Below are positions 36,270 to 46,588 of a stretch of DNA of 64,000 nt, piece by piece; position 1 is the stretch's first letter; every line of letters begins with the position of its first letter. The DNA lies in contig JAPWDM010000005.1 in NCBI GenBank assembly GCA_035578155.1, positions 12,800,832-12,864,831 on the forward strand. Reading direction: 5' to 3'. The translations under genes and the position numbers were made by a program. This DNA comes from Brachynemurus nebulosus. Lineage: Eukaryota > Arthropoda > Insecta > Neuroptera > Myrmeleontidae. The notes below the pieces were generated by a model. The model did no database searches and was not told where the DNA came from. It worked only from the letters and a program-made list of their open reading frames with translations.

Positions 36270-36960
36270 TAAAAAAAATTTTTATCATATTTCACATAAG
36301 AATTTGATTTATTAATTTTATGACTCTTCTGTAGTACCTGATGTAATTTTTTTTTATTATGTTTGTTTTGAAATATCTTCAGTTAACCCTTTAGGTGTCA
36401 CTGTCGGCCATAAAAAGTGAAAGCACACCTTCAAGTAATTTAAATATGAATTATACAGTCAAAATCAAGGTAAAAAATTAAATTATTTTTGAAAGATTAC
36501 CATAAGTACTTACTTCTTAAACTGCCTTATCCAGGTGTTTTAAGTAAACATAAATTAGACAACATCAATAAACATTAAAATTACTACAATTACCACGTTA
36601 TAAAATATCTTCAAAACCTTGTACATTGATTAATATTGCATACATACATACAGGTGTTTTTGGATAGAATTGATTGGGAAATGTAAGTAGACAAATAGTT
36701 TTGAATCAATATTAGTAGCATCACTATTAGAGTGATGATGATGTGTTATTACTTTTAGCTTGTAGTCAATAGCCTTGATACCAAGAAACTAGTTAATATG
36801 TACACACGTATATAATCTACCTCTATTGGTGATTTGTGTGAACAAAATACTGATAAAATAATATTTTTGCATAAATGCATAGTTTATTTTTTATATATCT
36901 CAAAAACTAAAAAGTAAATCGTCTTCAAACTGCGTTGAGCTTTTGTTTATACATATATAC
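36270..36960. other. AT-rich, possible lone TTAACCCTTT terminus, no gene
   Basis: GTTAACCCTTTAGGTGTCAC at about 36383 resembles the TTAA plus CCCTTT terminus of the element at 62096, but no partner end was found. The rest is featureless. Confidence 0.35.
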
Positions 36961-36962
36961 AT

Positions 36963-37175
36963 ATACCCCGTTTCAAATAAAATTGAGCATGAGTTACGTT
37001 TAGAGAATTAAATAATTATTTTATTCGAAACAACTCAATCTTCTATTCTGTTCTAAAAACAAACTGTAAATTCAAAATTTACGCAAGTGCAATAATAAAA
37101 GAGATAAAGCCGAGAAAACGGAAATTCTTTAAATTTGTAAGTGATGAATTGTGATTAAATTTAAGTGAAATTGAT
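36963..37175 (+). repeat. Dispersed repeat, CCCGTTTCAAAT family, copy 1
   Basis: ACCCCGTTTCAAATAAAATTG to AAATTTAAGTGAAATTG. The inverted copy at 55553-55762 shares TTATTCGAAACAA.TCAATCTTC, ACGCAAGTGCAATAAT and GCCGAGAAAACGGAAATT. The two copies lie 18 kb apart in opposite orientation. Superfamily unknown. Confidence 0.65.
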
Positions 37176-37259
37176 CATAACTATCTGGCAAAATTTTTTT
37201 GATCAGCATTCTAAGAGTACAGAAAACTTAATTTTTTTTTTAGATGTCTACAAAAATGC

Positions 37260-37605
37260 ATAATGAGAAAGGAAAATGAGAAAAAGTAAGAACGAACATT
37301 AATTTACGATAAAATCACTTACTGATTGCTGTTTTTAAGCATCTAATCAGTACCTACATTGCATTACATATATGTTACTCCAATAGTTTTTTCACAAATG
37401 TATTTATAGCAGTCTTTATAAAAATGATTTAAAATGTTCTCATGTGCAAATTAATGCATTATCTTGCCTAGAAAAGCAACTTCTAAAAAAATCGTGAGAT
37501 TTTCAGCACTTTGAGTTAGGTATTTTCTATACAACTTTTTTATGCAGTTCCCGATTCATGCAAAAAAAAAAATTTACAATTTTTACAACTGTACTTTTGC
37601 ACTGG
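37260..37605 (+). mobile_element. pogo-like element, TATGCGG family, truncated
   Basis: Family words TTTTTAAGCATCTAATCAGT, AAAATGTTCTCATGTGCAAA, GAAAAGCAACTTCTAAAAAA and TATGCAGTTCCCGATTCATG, ending ACAACTGTAC. The left terminal CAGCTAAAC segment is absent. Confidence 0.6.
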
Positions 37606-37754
37606 TTTTGTCTGACACAAAATTAAAAATTTTTCCTAACTAATTCTGATTCAAATTCAAGAATGCGGAAATTCTGAAAATATGACAGACGCACACATTT
37701 GCGGAAATTTTTCTTACGGAACCCTAAAAATGGGAGTACTAATTAATAATTACT

Positions 37755-37983
37755 AGGTATCGGACATTTTGCGGATTAAAAAACATCGTGTTTTGTATAT
37801 GCAGGCAAATAGACATATAATATGTGTAAGTTGTATATGTATATTTTATCAAAATATCTATTCCTTTTTATTCACATTAATCACATCAAGTGCGATGCAT
37901 CCTTCACATTAATCACATCAAGTGCGATGCATCCGCATATATAAAACACGAATGTTGTTTGATCCGAAAAATGTCCGATACCT
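37755..37983. mobile_element. MITE with AGGTATCGGACA termini
   Basis: About 229 bp; arms AGGTATCGGACATTTTGCGG and the complement of AGGTATCGGACATTTTTCGG. TAATTACT occurs on both sides (37747-37754 and 37986-37993), consistent with an 8-bp TSD with two extra bases at the right. A 33-bp unit containing CACATCAAGTGCGATGCATC is duplicated in tandem inside (about 37872-37935). Confidence 0.75.
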
Positions 37984-38150
37984 AGTAATTACTAACAAAT
38001 ACAGAAACGATAAATACAAACTTCTACATAATAGTTTTTCAATAATTTAATTATATAATTTTGTAATTATATATTGAAAAATTCATAGACAGAGGTTTTT
38101 ATTTGTATAGAAACTCACGAAACATTAAATTAATGGATAAAATTCCCTTA

Positions 38151-39283
38151 TAGGGTTGACCGGGGTAATTGTGAATGGATTTTCATGAGTTGAGATAAAA
38201 GCGTTGTTTAAAGTATTTTTTATTTTATATATCACATTATGATTGATTTATTTTTAATTCTACATTATTCAGGATGCATCACACAAATTTTGAGCAAATT
38301 CGTATGAAAAACAAAAATTTTATAAGCCATTTACATTTCCCCGGTACAGTTTTACAAATCTTATGAATTTCGGGGTAAAAGTGAATGCCATCAGAAAAAT
38401 TATTTAGAATAGATTACAAGAGAAGTGTGGTACGTCAGAGTAAAGCCCAGCTCAAATTCTTCACATTTACTCCACTTTCAAAATTTTCATCGTATTTTAG
38501 CGGTCACAATTTCTTTTTGTTTAATGCAAGTTACGCATACCTCAAATTTCTACAAAAAATCAAGGTTAAAGAAAAATAACAAAAATTGTAGGAACAAATT
38601 TATTACAAGCTAAAAATGATATTTTGATGATATTTTGTCATTTTATCATATAAGAAATCAAAAAATTCCATATATTCACACAAAAACAAGGAAAATAGAC
38701 TTTTTCAGGGAAATATATTTAGTTTACATGAATAAAAAACAATTTTTTTTTTGTATTGTTTGTACAACGGAAACTGGTACAATAATGTCACCAGCACCTT
38801 CATCAACATTTTCAACTCTGAAAAGGACACTACTGAAATTTTTGACCGAATGGAGGCATTTGTGAATGACGTTCACAATTACCCCACAATTTTAAAATCA
38901 TGGGGTAATTGTGAATTGGTGATAAATTGTCCAATTTCTTTAGCAATTAATAAGGAACCCTCTTAGGGCTTAGACCACTTCTTTAAGAGCACTTTTAACC
39001 ATTTCTTACCTTTTAAAAAAAGAAATTGTATTTTAAAAAAATTTTTTTTGAGGATTGGTCAAAGTAAGATACATAAAATTTTGCAAGGGTTTTTTCAAAA
39101 TAAAAAAAATGATACTAATACTTGGAGAATTATTATGAAATTTTAATAGCATATTAAAATATGAAATAAAGAAAGGACAGAAAAACATATTAAGAGTTGA
39201 TTTTTAACAATATTAATGTTATTTTAGAAATTATAGGCGCCGTTCATAATTGCCCCAATTCACAATTACCCCGGTCAACCCTA
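38151..39283. mobile_element. TIR element with repeated GGGGTAATTGTGAAT motif
   Basis: 1.13 kb with about 28-bp near-perfect TIRs, TAGGGTTGACCGGGGTAATT then GTGAAT at both ends. GGGGTAA(A/T)AGTGAAT or GGGGTAATTGTGAATT recurs inside (about 38372, 38902 and inverted at 38872 and 39252). Flanking ATTCCCTTA and ATTCTATAT are only weakly similar, so the TSD is unclear. The four overlapping short frames inside carry no recognisable domain. Confidence 0.7.
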
Positions 39284-39289
39284 ATTCTA

Positions 39290-40260
39290 TATTGATATGA
39301 TATTACGGTTATGTATGTACATAATATATGTCGATGTATGTAGATATAATAAAAGTTAATGAATTTGAAATGGACAAATTATACTCATTTGGATTTTAAA
39401 GATAGATTACATGCATACGTACGTTTTGAATATTTTATTGAAATACAATCGTTGTATCTATAGCCAAGTGTTGTAATAAAAAAGAGACGTAGAATATTTT
39501 TTTAATTTTTTTTTTATTGTAATATGTATATTCCTTCTCCATAAAGAATTGTATGTTAAGTTTTCCACTAACAAATTCAGTATAATTTTACTAATTTTAT
39601 ACCAGCTTTGTTAAAGGCGTCTTCTAGTGTAGAGAGTGAAAACTTACTTTGGGAATTAATTAAAAAAAAAAAACTATTAATATTTTTACTGTCCATTTTT
39701 TACCATCTGTTTCTTGATAATTAAAAAAAAATGAAAATTCAAGGACTTAGAGCGATTTAAATATAGCCATACAAAAAAAGTGAGATTCTGGCTGACATAA
39801 TTTTGGGATTTGTGTTCATCTGCAACAAAAAAAAAGGTTCTGCTTCAAAAGGATTGCGATTCTGGCAGGAACTACAATGAAAAAATTGTTTTTAATTCTA
39901 GGTAGTTCTTCTTTTTTTGATGTCGAATCCATCTGTAAAAAAGAATTTAAAGAATCAAGTGCTTTTATTTTAATAATTTTTTTTTACACCCAGCGTTAAC
40001 ATATTTTACATTTGCGCATGCACAATAATTATCATTACCTACTCTGATCGTATTGAAAATTGAGAACCATATTATATGAACTAACCCCAAAATATTCTCA
40101 AAATTTAAACAAAATAGGACTAGTAGTTAGTAAGATAGGTAGCGCTGTGGTTACCACTATCGTAATTCCGATAAAATTCCGCAGTTATGCCACTTGGTGA
40201 TATCTCCGGACACCTTTAGTAAAATACGCGTGAAAATGTGATCATAATGCTTCCGCTACT
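39290..40260. other. AT-rich DNA, no gene seen
   Basis: Several A-rich runs; AAAAGTGAGATTCTGGC and AAGGATTGCGATTCTGGCAGG at 39777 and 39848 may be a weak repeat. Nothing else could be supported. Confidence 0.4.
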
Positions 40261-40267
40261 TTAGTAG

Positions 40268-40733
40268 TAGTGATGTCGGATAATTAATCGATTAGTCGGT
40301 TTAGTCGACTAATTTTGTTTACATTTAGTCATATTTTAATCGACTATTTTACTTTCGATTAAATGATTAAAATGACTAATTGTTTTTTAAATGACTAAAA
40401 ACGACTAATTTAAGAGTTTTTCTGTATTATTTCTGGACTTCAAAAAATGGAAAATACAAAAATTATCTAGTATTTGTATGATTTTTCGCTTTTATGTGAC
40501 TAATATATTTCATATCTTTCTTTTTCTTAAAACAAAAATATTGAAAGTCCATAATTAAACACAAAAGAAAACTTCGTTTTTGAAAGAGTTACATAGGTTA
40601 CCTTATTCATGAATTCGACTAAAAATTTAGTCGATTAGTCGACTACTCGATATTTCCGACTAATGACTAATTTTATCTGAAAGACAATTTTAGTCGATTA
40701 ATCGACTAATTGCTTCTCGGCCCAACATCACTA
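40268..40733. mobile_element. hAT-type MITE, TAGTCGA/TAATCGACTA family, copy 1
   Basis: 466 bp, ends TAGTGATGTCGGATAATTAA and the complement of TAGTGATGTTGGGCCGAGAA. Both ends carry arrays of TTAGTCGA / TCGACTAA / TGACTAAT words. A copy with a perfect TSD lies at 60843 in opposite orientation. The TSD of this copy is not clean (TTTAGTAG against TTAGTCTC). Confidence 0.75.
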
Positions 40734-40739
40734 TTAGTC

Positions 40740-41520
40740 TCGGAAACAATTCTAACATAGAAATCTGATTTGTTACGCCTTTAGAAGTGCTCGCGTAGCT
40801 AGTTTTTTTTTTTTGCGAAATCGGCGTCATTAAACGTCTAACTAATAACGCTACTTATCGATGTCTAAAAAAAAATAATTTGTGTACCTACCTTTAAATT
40901 TTTTCCCCCCGAAAAAAATCTTAAATTCCTCTAATTAAATAATTAATATACTCAAGTTAATTAGTTTCGTTCTTGTGCCGCAGTTTCATTTGAACAAAAC
41001 GAATGTATAGAACGTACATAGGTATTTCTTAAAATAAATTTAAATAAATATGAATAAATTTGGCTTTTCAAACGATTCGCAACATGCAAATATCCCGAGC
41101 TCCAGCTACAGCTACAGCATACATACATACATACATTTGAAAACATCCATTTCACAAAATACAACTTAAATATTTTCAGTGGGTACGGAAGTAATAACCC
41201 GGAAATGAGATACATAGATATTTTAATTACTTTATCTCATTTATTTACTTTAATATTTTACTTCTTGCCCTCTTGTGTGCTGTTGTGTTCTTACGTGTCT
41301 TGTTGTTATGTTGTTTGCTCCCTGCGCCTTCGCCGCCATATTCGCATTTTGCGATACGTAAATTAGAAATATCTTATTATTTTAATTATTCCATTTGTTT
41401 ATTTATATACAATTCCGTGTAATTTTTTATTTTTAATTATATCTACGATCCCCGAAAAAATATTATATTTTTTTTTTCTGAATAATTTTTTTTATTTTTT
41501 TGTTTACCTTGAAAATATAT
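40740..41520. other. No gene seen
   Basis: A run of CATACATACATAC near 41120 and a GC-richer CTCCCTGCGCCTTCGCCGCC near 41318, without an open frame or splice signals that can be trusted. Confidence 0.4.
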
Positions 41521-41525
41521 ATATA

Positions 41526-41903
41526 CAGTCGACTCTCGTTAATTCGAAACTCGAGGGAATCTTAAAATATTACGAATTATAGAGAGGTTCGAATTATCGC
41601 AGGTAACAATTTTAATTTTTTAAGCATTTGTGATGAATGAACTTGAACTTGTCTCAAAATGTACTTACAATCTTTCTGTCTCTTTCTCTCTGCAACTTTG
41701 AATTGTCGCGTGTTTGACGCCGATGAGTTCGAATTAACGCGTGGTTTTGTTACCTGGCAATGATTTTGTCGTTCGAATTACCAAGTGTATAAAAATCTAT
41801 TGTTTTTTTGGAAATATAAGGAGATTTTAAAGGGAACTCATGGTACCTTTGAATTATAGAGAGTTTCGAATTATCGAAGGTCTGAATTAACGAGAATCTA
41901 CTG
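41526..41903. mobile_element. pogo/Tigger-like MITE, TTAATTCGAA family
   Basis: 378 bp with ends CAGTCGACTCTCGTTAATTC and the complement of CAGTAGATTCTCGTTAATTC, flanked by TA (41524-41525, 41904-41905). TTCGAATTATCG(C/A)AGG and ATTATAGAGAG words are repeated inside each end. CAGT.GA.TCTCG.TAATTCG termini are typical of pogo/Tigger. Confidence 0.8.
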
Positions 41904-42059
41904 TATATTTTTTTTTTTTTTTGTGGAAAAAATCATGTACTCCGGAATTATTAATATGATTTTATTCCCTTTAAATTTTCTAAAAATATCTCTTCGGATA
42001 TGTTTTATATGGAATAACTAGGGAGCTGGTGGCAATTTTGGTATATGATTTCATTTCAG

Positions 42060-42375
42060 TTATTATGCGAATAAGAAAATACAAAATATCCCGTTTACAA
42101 AAATTATATCTTCTCGGAAACTAGTTGACATAGAATAATTGTGATTTTTTCTCCGCTTTCCAACGGTGTCGAACGAAATATAGCAAAAACTTTTGAAAAT
42201 GGGGAAATTTTGGCAAAAAACGAAAAATGCGCAAAAAATCATATTTCGGGTATCGGACTTGTCTAGCTGCAAAAAAAAACTCATCCAAAATTTTTGGACT
42301 TCCAACATTTCCACCAAATTTCGTAGAAATCGAATGTTTCGTTCGAGAGTTATCATGCGGATAATTTTGTAGATT
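42060..42375 (+). repeat. Dispersed repeat family A, one arm (copy 8)
   Basis: ATCTTCTCGGAAACTAGTTG, TTTTTCTCCGCTTTCCAACGG, CATATTTCGGGTATCGGACTTG then TCTAGC, TTGGACTTCCAACATTTCC, and GAATGTTTCGTTCGAGAGTT then ATCATGCGG. The arm with the GGGACCTC block is absent. The two overlapping minus-strand frames here are repeat shadows. Confidence 0.6.
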
Positions 42376-42771
42376 TTTTACATTGATGTCATGCTCTACT
42401 AGCAGATCGAAATCGCTGACAGGGTCGAAACTTCTGCCAAACGGTGAAATCATTTAGAAATTCGTACCATCAGCTCCTTAGCTAAAGCGTACCATAGAAC
42501 ATAATTTTAATATTTAATGTATAGTTGCGTCTTATTTATATTTAATAACGTTTACCTACACAAGTTATTCTATTATAATACCTTTATCAAAAATTTGGTA
42601 TTTTATAAAATATTTTAAATGAAATTTCTAGCTGTTTGCATTCGATTTTGAGAAAATTACTTTTAGATACTCTTTGCTTTGACTATTGTATTAAGGTTCC
42701 GAAGAAAAATGTAGGAATTGTTTCGATTGCGCCATGTTTGTTTCTCAATTAACCCGCAGTAAAATTTTTTT

Positions 42772-42993
42772 ATGTCTTCAGCTACTTTTTTGCCCCAAAA
42801 TAAAACATCAAGCGACAATGCGACATTGCCGCAGAACGAAAATAAGGGTGCTGAAATTTCGTCTGTATCCTATTATCGAAAAAGAGTCCAAAATGCACTC
42901 ATGCCTGTACCCGCAGAAAGTTTTTTGTTTCAACATCGACCGCTGCAGGAAGATAAGAAACATTTTGCTTTAGTGTTTTCTCGTATTGGAAAG
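42772..42993 (+). CDS. Candidate coding exon of unidentified gene
   Basis: The frame runs ATG (42772) through MSSATFLPQNKTSSDN, NENKGAEISSVSYYRKRVQN, PVPAESFLFQHRPLQEDKKH to FSRIGK at 42993, where AAG|GTGAAT is a good splice donor. TTTTTTTATGTCTTCAG just upstream also makes an acceptor at 42781, so this may be an internal exon (entering at codon base 2) rather than a start. Composition is polar and balanced and codon use is less AT-biased than noise. The frame stays open past the donor to 43116, so an unspliced 114-codon reading is possible. LPQN occurs twice (FLPQNKTSSDNA, TLPQNENKG). GAATTGTTTCGATTG (about 42716) and AAATTGTTTCGATTG (about 43061) flank it as direct repeats. No family recognised. 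Confidence 0.35.
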
Positions 42994-43412
42994 GTGAATG
43001 AAAATTTTGAACAAAATTTTAAACTTCACGTCAGGTTTTTTTGCCCCCTACAGCCGCACCAAAATTGTTTCGATTGTATTGGTAACTTTCGGAAATATAA
43101 GCAACCTTGCGTCTAATTTTGCTTCATTTGTTAATGACATCAGATTATAAATTTTTAGTTTATTTGACCTATGTTCGTAGCGACCTCTTCAAATAATTAT
43201 CGTCAAAATATGGTTAAAATATTAAAATATATGATAATAAAATTTAAGTTTTTTTGAGAAAGAACTGCAAAATTTGAGAAAAACATGCTAGTAAATTTCT
43301 CATATCTCATCCCGTTGAGTGCGTCAGAGAAACAAGCTACAAACTGATTTCATGTTCGTTGGTCTATTACGTAGACTTACATATTTTTGATGTCAATTAT
43401 AAGCGTCAATAA

Positions 43413-44041
43413 CACTGGTCAACACGATTTTTGCCCAACAATAATGAGTTGTATTATCAAGAAGTACGCGGTAACTACTCATCAACCATATACATTTCAT
43501 AGCTGGCTTAGCTCGACTTACTGAGATATTTCGGTTGAAACATGTATTGGATGAGCGGGTATATTTTTGAACATTTGTATGTCATTGCCTGAAGTAAAGC
43601 TTTTCAATATCTTAAAGAAAACCTACAGATGCAAAGCTAAAAGAAGGGATTTTTATAGGACCGCAAATACGAGAGTTAATTAAAGACAATACCTTTAATA
43701 GTAAATTAAATAAAGAAGAGAGTAAAGCTTGGAAATCCATGGTACAAATTCTTACCAATTTTGCTAATTACAATCATGGAAAGTGAAGCCCTGCTATGCT
43801 AACAGATTATTGTTGCGTGTTCAGAAGAGAAGCTGTAGATCTCAATTATAAAAGGAAAAGGACATCAATTGTACATTTTTGAAATTATTATATTTAATAA
43901 ATCTTTTTATTGATATCCACAAGACACCCGAGCTAATCAAGACATGATATTAGTGCCACTGTGAATATTTTGTAACGCTCTCTCAAAATCAGCTGAGCTC
44001 ATTCCATGGGCTTACAAAAGTTAGTAATTTTTTGACCAGTG
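43413..44041 (+). mobile_element. TIR element carrying a pseudogene of an arthropod repeat protein
   Basis: 629 bp with ends CACTGGTCAA and TTGACCAGTG and a 3-bp TAA on both sides (43410-43412, 44042-44044). A 3-bp TAA/TTA target is what PIF/Harbinger-type elements use; the short TIRs make that tentative. The inside is a deleted coding sequence described separately. The element is evidence that this protein family travels in a DNA transposon. Confidence 0.55.
43591..43882 (+). pseudogene. Relic of the arthropod 'KEGIF.GPQIR' transposon-associated protein
   Basis: Reading 43622-43783 gives DAKLKEGIFIGPQIRELIKD, then FNSKLNKEESKAWKSMVQ and ILTNFANYNHGK, then a TGA. In the same frame after SPA comes MLTDYCCVFRREAVDLNYKR and KRTSIVHF with a stop at 43880. 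Upstream, in another frame, AFQYLKENL (43599-43625) continues the family sequence, so one frameshift precedes the main block. From memory, intact homologues in arthropod genomes have roughly a hundred residues between the '..NFLGN.K' and 'M.ADYCW..KR' parts, including a conserved HFLHSHLDFFP segment; here that part is deleted. The function of the family is not established to my knowledge. Damage: at least one frameshift, an in-frame TGA and an internal deletion. I am fairly sure of the family and unsure of its role. Confidence 0.7.
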
Positions 44042-44049
44042 TAATTTTT

Positions 44050-44784
44050 TTAACTGTACCCTAGCCTAAAAACACATCCATATTAAAAAACAAAAAATGA
44101 AAAAATGGTAGAAATAACTGTACAAATTACACCTACTTTTGAGAAAAAATAAATTTAAAAATACAAGATACACAGAGTTTATTTAACATAAAATTTCGAT
44201 ATTTTATGCTCCAAAAAAAATTTTTTTTTGGTGTTTACCATTTGCAAATTAATAACCGAAAAATATATACAATATTTGATTTCAATTAAGCTTGTACCTG
44301 CATCCATAATATATAATAAAAACGTTTATAATGTGTTATTTAAATATTAAATTTTTTTTCATTTAACTGTTTATTACCAATTACGAAACACCTGAATAAA
44401 TAAACAAGTATAATTAATAATAATGAAATTAAAAATATACATATGCTGCACATCGCGACCGTGCAAATACCGCCAATAAATTTGTAATTAATAAAATATA
44501 AAAAATATAAAAAAAGAATAAAATAGAAATACACATAGCAGCTCTGAAACTATGCATAAATATAAATGGCCTGGCCTTTATACATATACGTATTAATGAG
44601 TTCATAGAATGCATTTTTGAATAAATTTAACAATGGGGCTTGATTCACGAAATTTCGATTTATAACGTTGAAAACGTTTAAATAGAGAATTCAAGGAAAG
44701 ATTTCACATCTCCAAATTTCAACAAACAAGTTGAAGTGCTAAACTGCTGTCCACTTCGATAATATAACACAACATACCTATGTA
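44050..44784. other. AT-rich, no gene seen
   Basis: Open frames at 44340-44614 on the minus strand are Phe/Ile/Tyr-rich noise. No element ends were recognised before the TTAA at 44785. Confidence 0.4.
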
Positions 44785-45432
44785 TTAACCCTAGAATCAT
44801 ACGTTGGTCTACGAGAAACGTTAATCATACATCGACGTCGTTTTGACGGATGGACTTTTTACGGAGAGTTTTAGAGTTTATTTGCAAAAAACATTTTTTT
44901 TACATAACAATACTACAAAAGCGAACAAAATACTTAAAAAAATTGGATTTGGAAAAATTTCTTAATGTAAATATTTATTAATTTTTTTAATCTTTTTATC
45001 AAAGCATATTTTCATTATAAAAATTAAAAAATAGATAAATACATCAATTGTAATAATTAATTTATGAACTATTATGAGTCAGTGGACATGTGTGTCTTTA
45101 CAGAATGTGAAATTTCTCAGTCATAAATATTCCTATAGATATGTAGTTATTTCCCCATTAGGCACATTTATAAATTTTCTAAAATTTGTTAGTAATTTTT
45201 CGAATAAGATCTCAAAAAATAATAAAAATTAAAATATTTTCCACAAAATAAATTGTTAATCTTTTATTAAGTCATTCAAAATGCATTCTTTAGTTTTCGA
45301 TTCAATATATTAAAACTTCAGTATTATGTCGTCTCTATAAGTCAAACAGCTGTAATCATCTTTCACATTATCATAATCATTGAATAAATTAATTATAACA
45401 TCCATATCTTTTATAAATTTTAAAAAAAATTA

Positions 45433-45505
45433 GGAAAAAGGAAAACTTTTATATGTAGTGTACAAAAGGAAAAAAGGAAAACTTTTATATGTAGTGTACA
45501 AAATC
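45433..45505. repeat. 36-bp tandem duplication
   Basis: GGAAAACTTTTATATGTAGT then GTACAAAA is repeated twice in tandem within the piggyBac-like element, with near-perfect identity. Confidence 0.85.
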
Positions 45506-45890
45506 TACAAAAAAAACATCGCGTAATCATACATCGACGTCCTTTTGACGGACACTATTTTAATACAAACAAAACGACAATGACTATAAACAAAATAAAT
45601 ATATGTGGTGTGTTATAATAACAAATAAATTAGATAACAGAAATCTCACAGCAAACAAGTAACAACAAGCGGTATATTGTGATTGCGCGCAGCGGTCAAA
45701 TACCTCCTGGGGTACTGAAATTTATCCTTACGACGGATGTTGTGATTGCGCGCAACGGAAGGATTAAGGCAATTAAGGCAGGTACAAAAATTTTTAGAAT
45801 GGCACATATACTTTCGTAAGTAAATAATTGTTTTATTACTGGAAATACCCAGTTTTATTCAAATTATTTCAATGTAGAAAAATAATAGTA

Positions 45891-46195
45891 CAGCTGATCC
45901 TTATTTTAGACGGTGGATAGGGACCGCATAAAAAAATCGCACAAAAAAATTATATTCAAAAATATCATAAATAAATAGCTATAAAAAGTTAGTTCGGTTC
46001 AGATTGGAAAAAAAAACTTTTTTTATGCGGTGGATCGGGACCGCATAAAAAAAGTTTCATCGAAAATACCTAACTCAAAACGCTCAAGACCTCATAACTT
46101 CCATAGAAGTTGCTTTTCTAAACAAGATAAAGCACTAATTTACACGTGGGAACATTTTATTTCATTTTCATAGCAATTGTATAGTTTACATTTAC
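45891..46195 (-). mobile_element. pogo-like fragment (TATGCGG family) nested in the piggyBac-like element
   Basis: TA|CAGCTGATCC, then two GCGGTGGAT(A/C)GGGACCGCAT blocks, AAATAGCTATAAAAAG, CTAACTCAAAACGCTCAAG and GGGAACATTTTATTTC. The homology stops near 46195, so one end is lost. Confidence 0.7.
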
Positions 46196-46588
46196 AAAAA
46201 AATATTAAAAATATTAATTATGAAAGAAAATTAAAATATGTTACAAATTTGATAGATAAATTTAAAAATAAAGAAATATCCAGAATAGATTTTGTAAAAA
46301 CTATATGTTATAAAGCATGTTAAAATTAAATATATGTACATTATATATACAATAAATATAAATTAAAACAATAAGTAAACAATATTATTTTTTTTATCCT
46401 AACTTTGCGCGCAATTACAGTATACCTTTTTAAAGACGTGCGCGCAATTGCATGATGGGATTAGGACAGCCACTTGAGAACCCTGACCGCTGCGCGCAAT
46501 TGCAGTCTGCCCACAACAAGTCGTAGTATTGGAGCAGGTAGAGAAGTTCGTACGTCGTTTTGACGTGTACGTATGATTCTAGGGTTAA

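Larger units (their letters stand above)
44789..46584. mobile_element. piggyBac-like non-autonomous element
   Basis: 1796 bp bounded by TTAA (44785-44788 and 46585-46588) with TIRs CCCTAGAATCATACG and CGTATGATTCTAGGG; CCCTAGA next to TTAA is the classic piggyBac terminus. AATCATACATCGACGTC then (G/C)TTTTGACGG recurs inside the left part (44826 and 45527), and CGTACGTCGTTTTGACG lies inside the right end. TGCGCGCA(A/G) words occur in opposite orientations at about 45684, 45748, 46408, 46439 and 46492. It contains a pogo-like fragment and a 36-bp tandem duplication. No transposase is left. Confidence 0.8.

Noticed and set aside
42063..42453. Frames of 97 and 110 codons on the minus strand
   Set aside because: They overlap each other in different phases and coincide with a family-A repeat arm.
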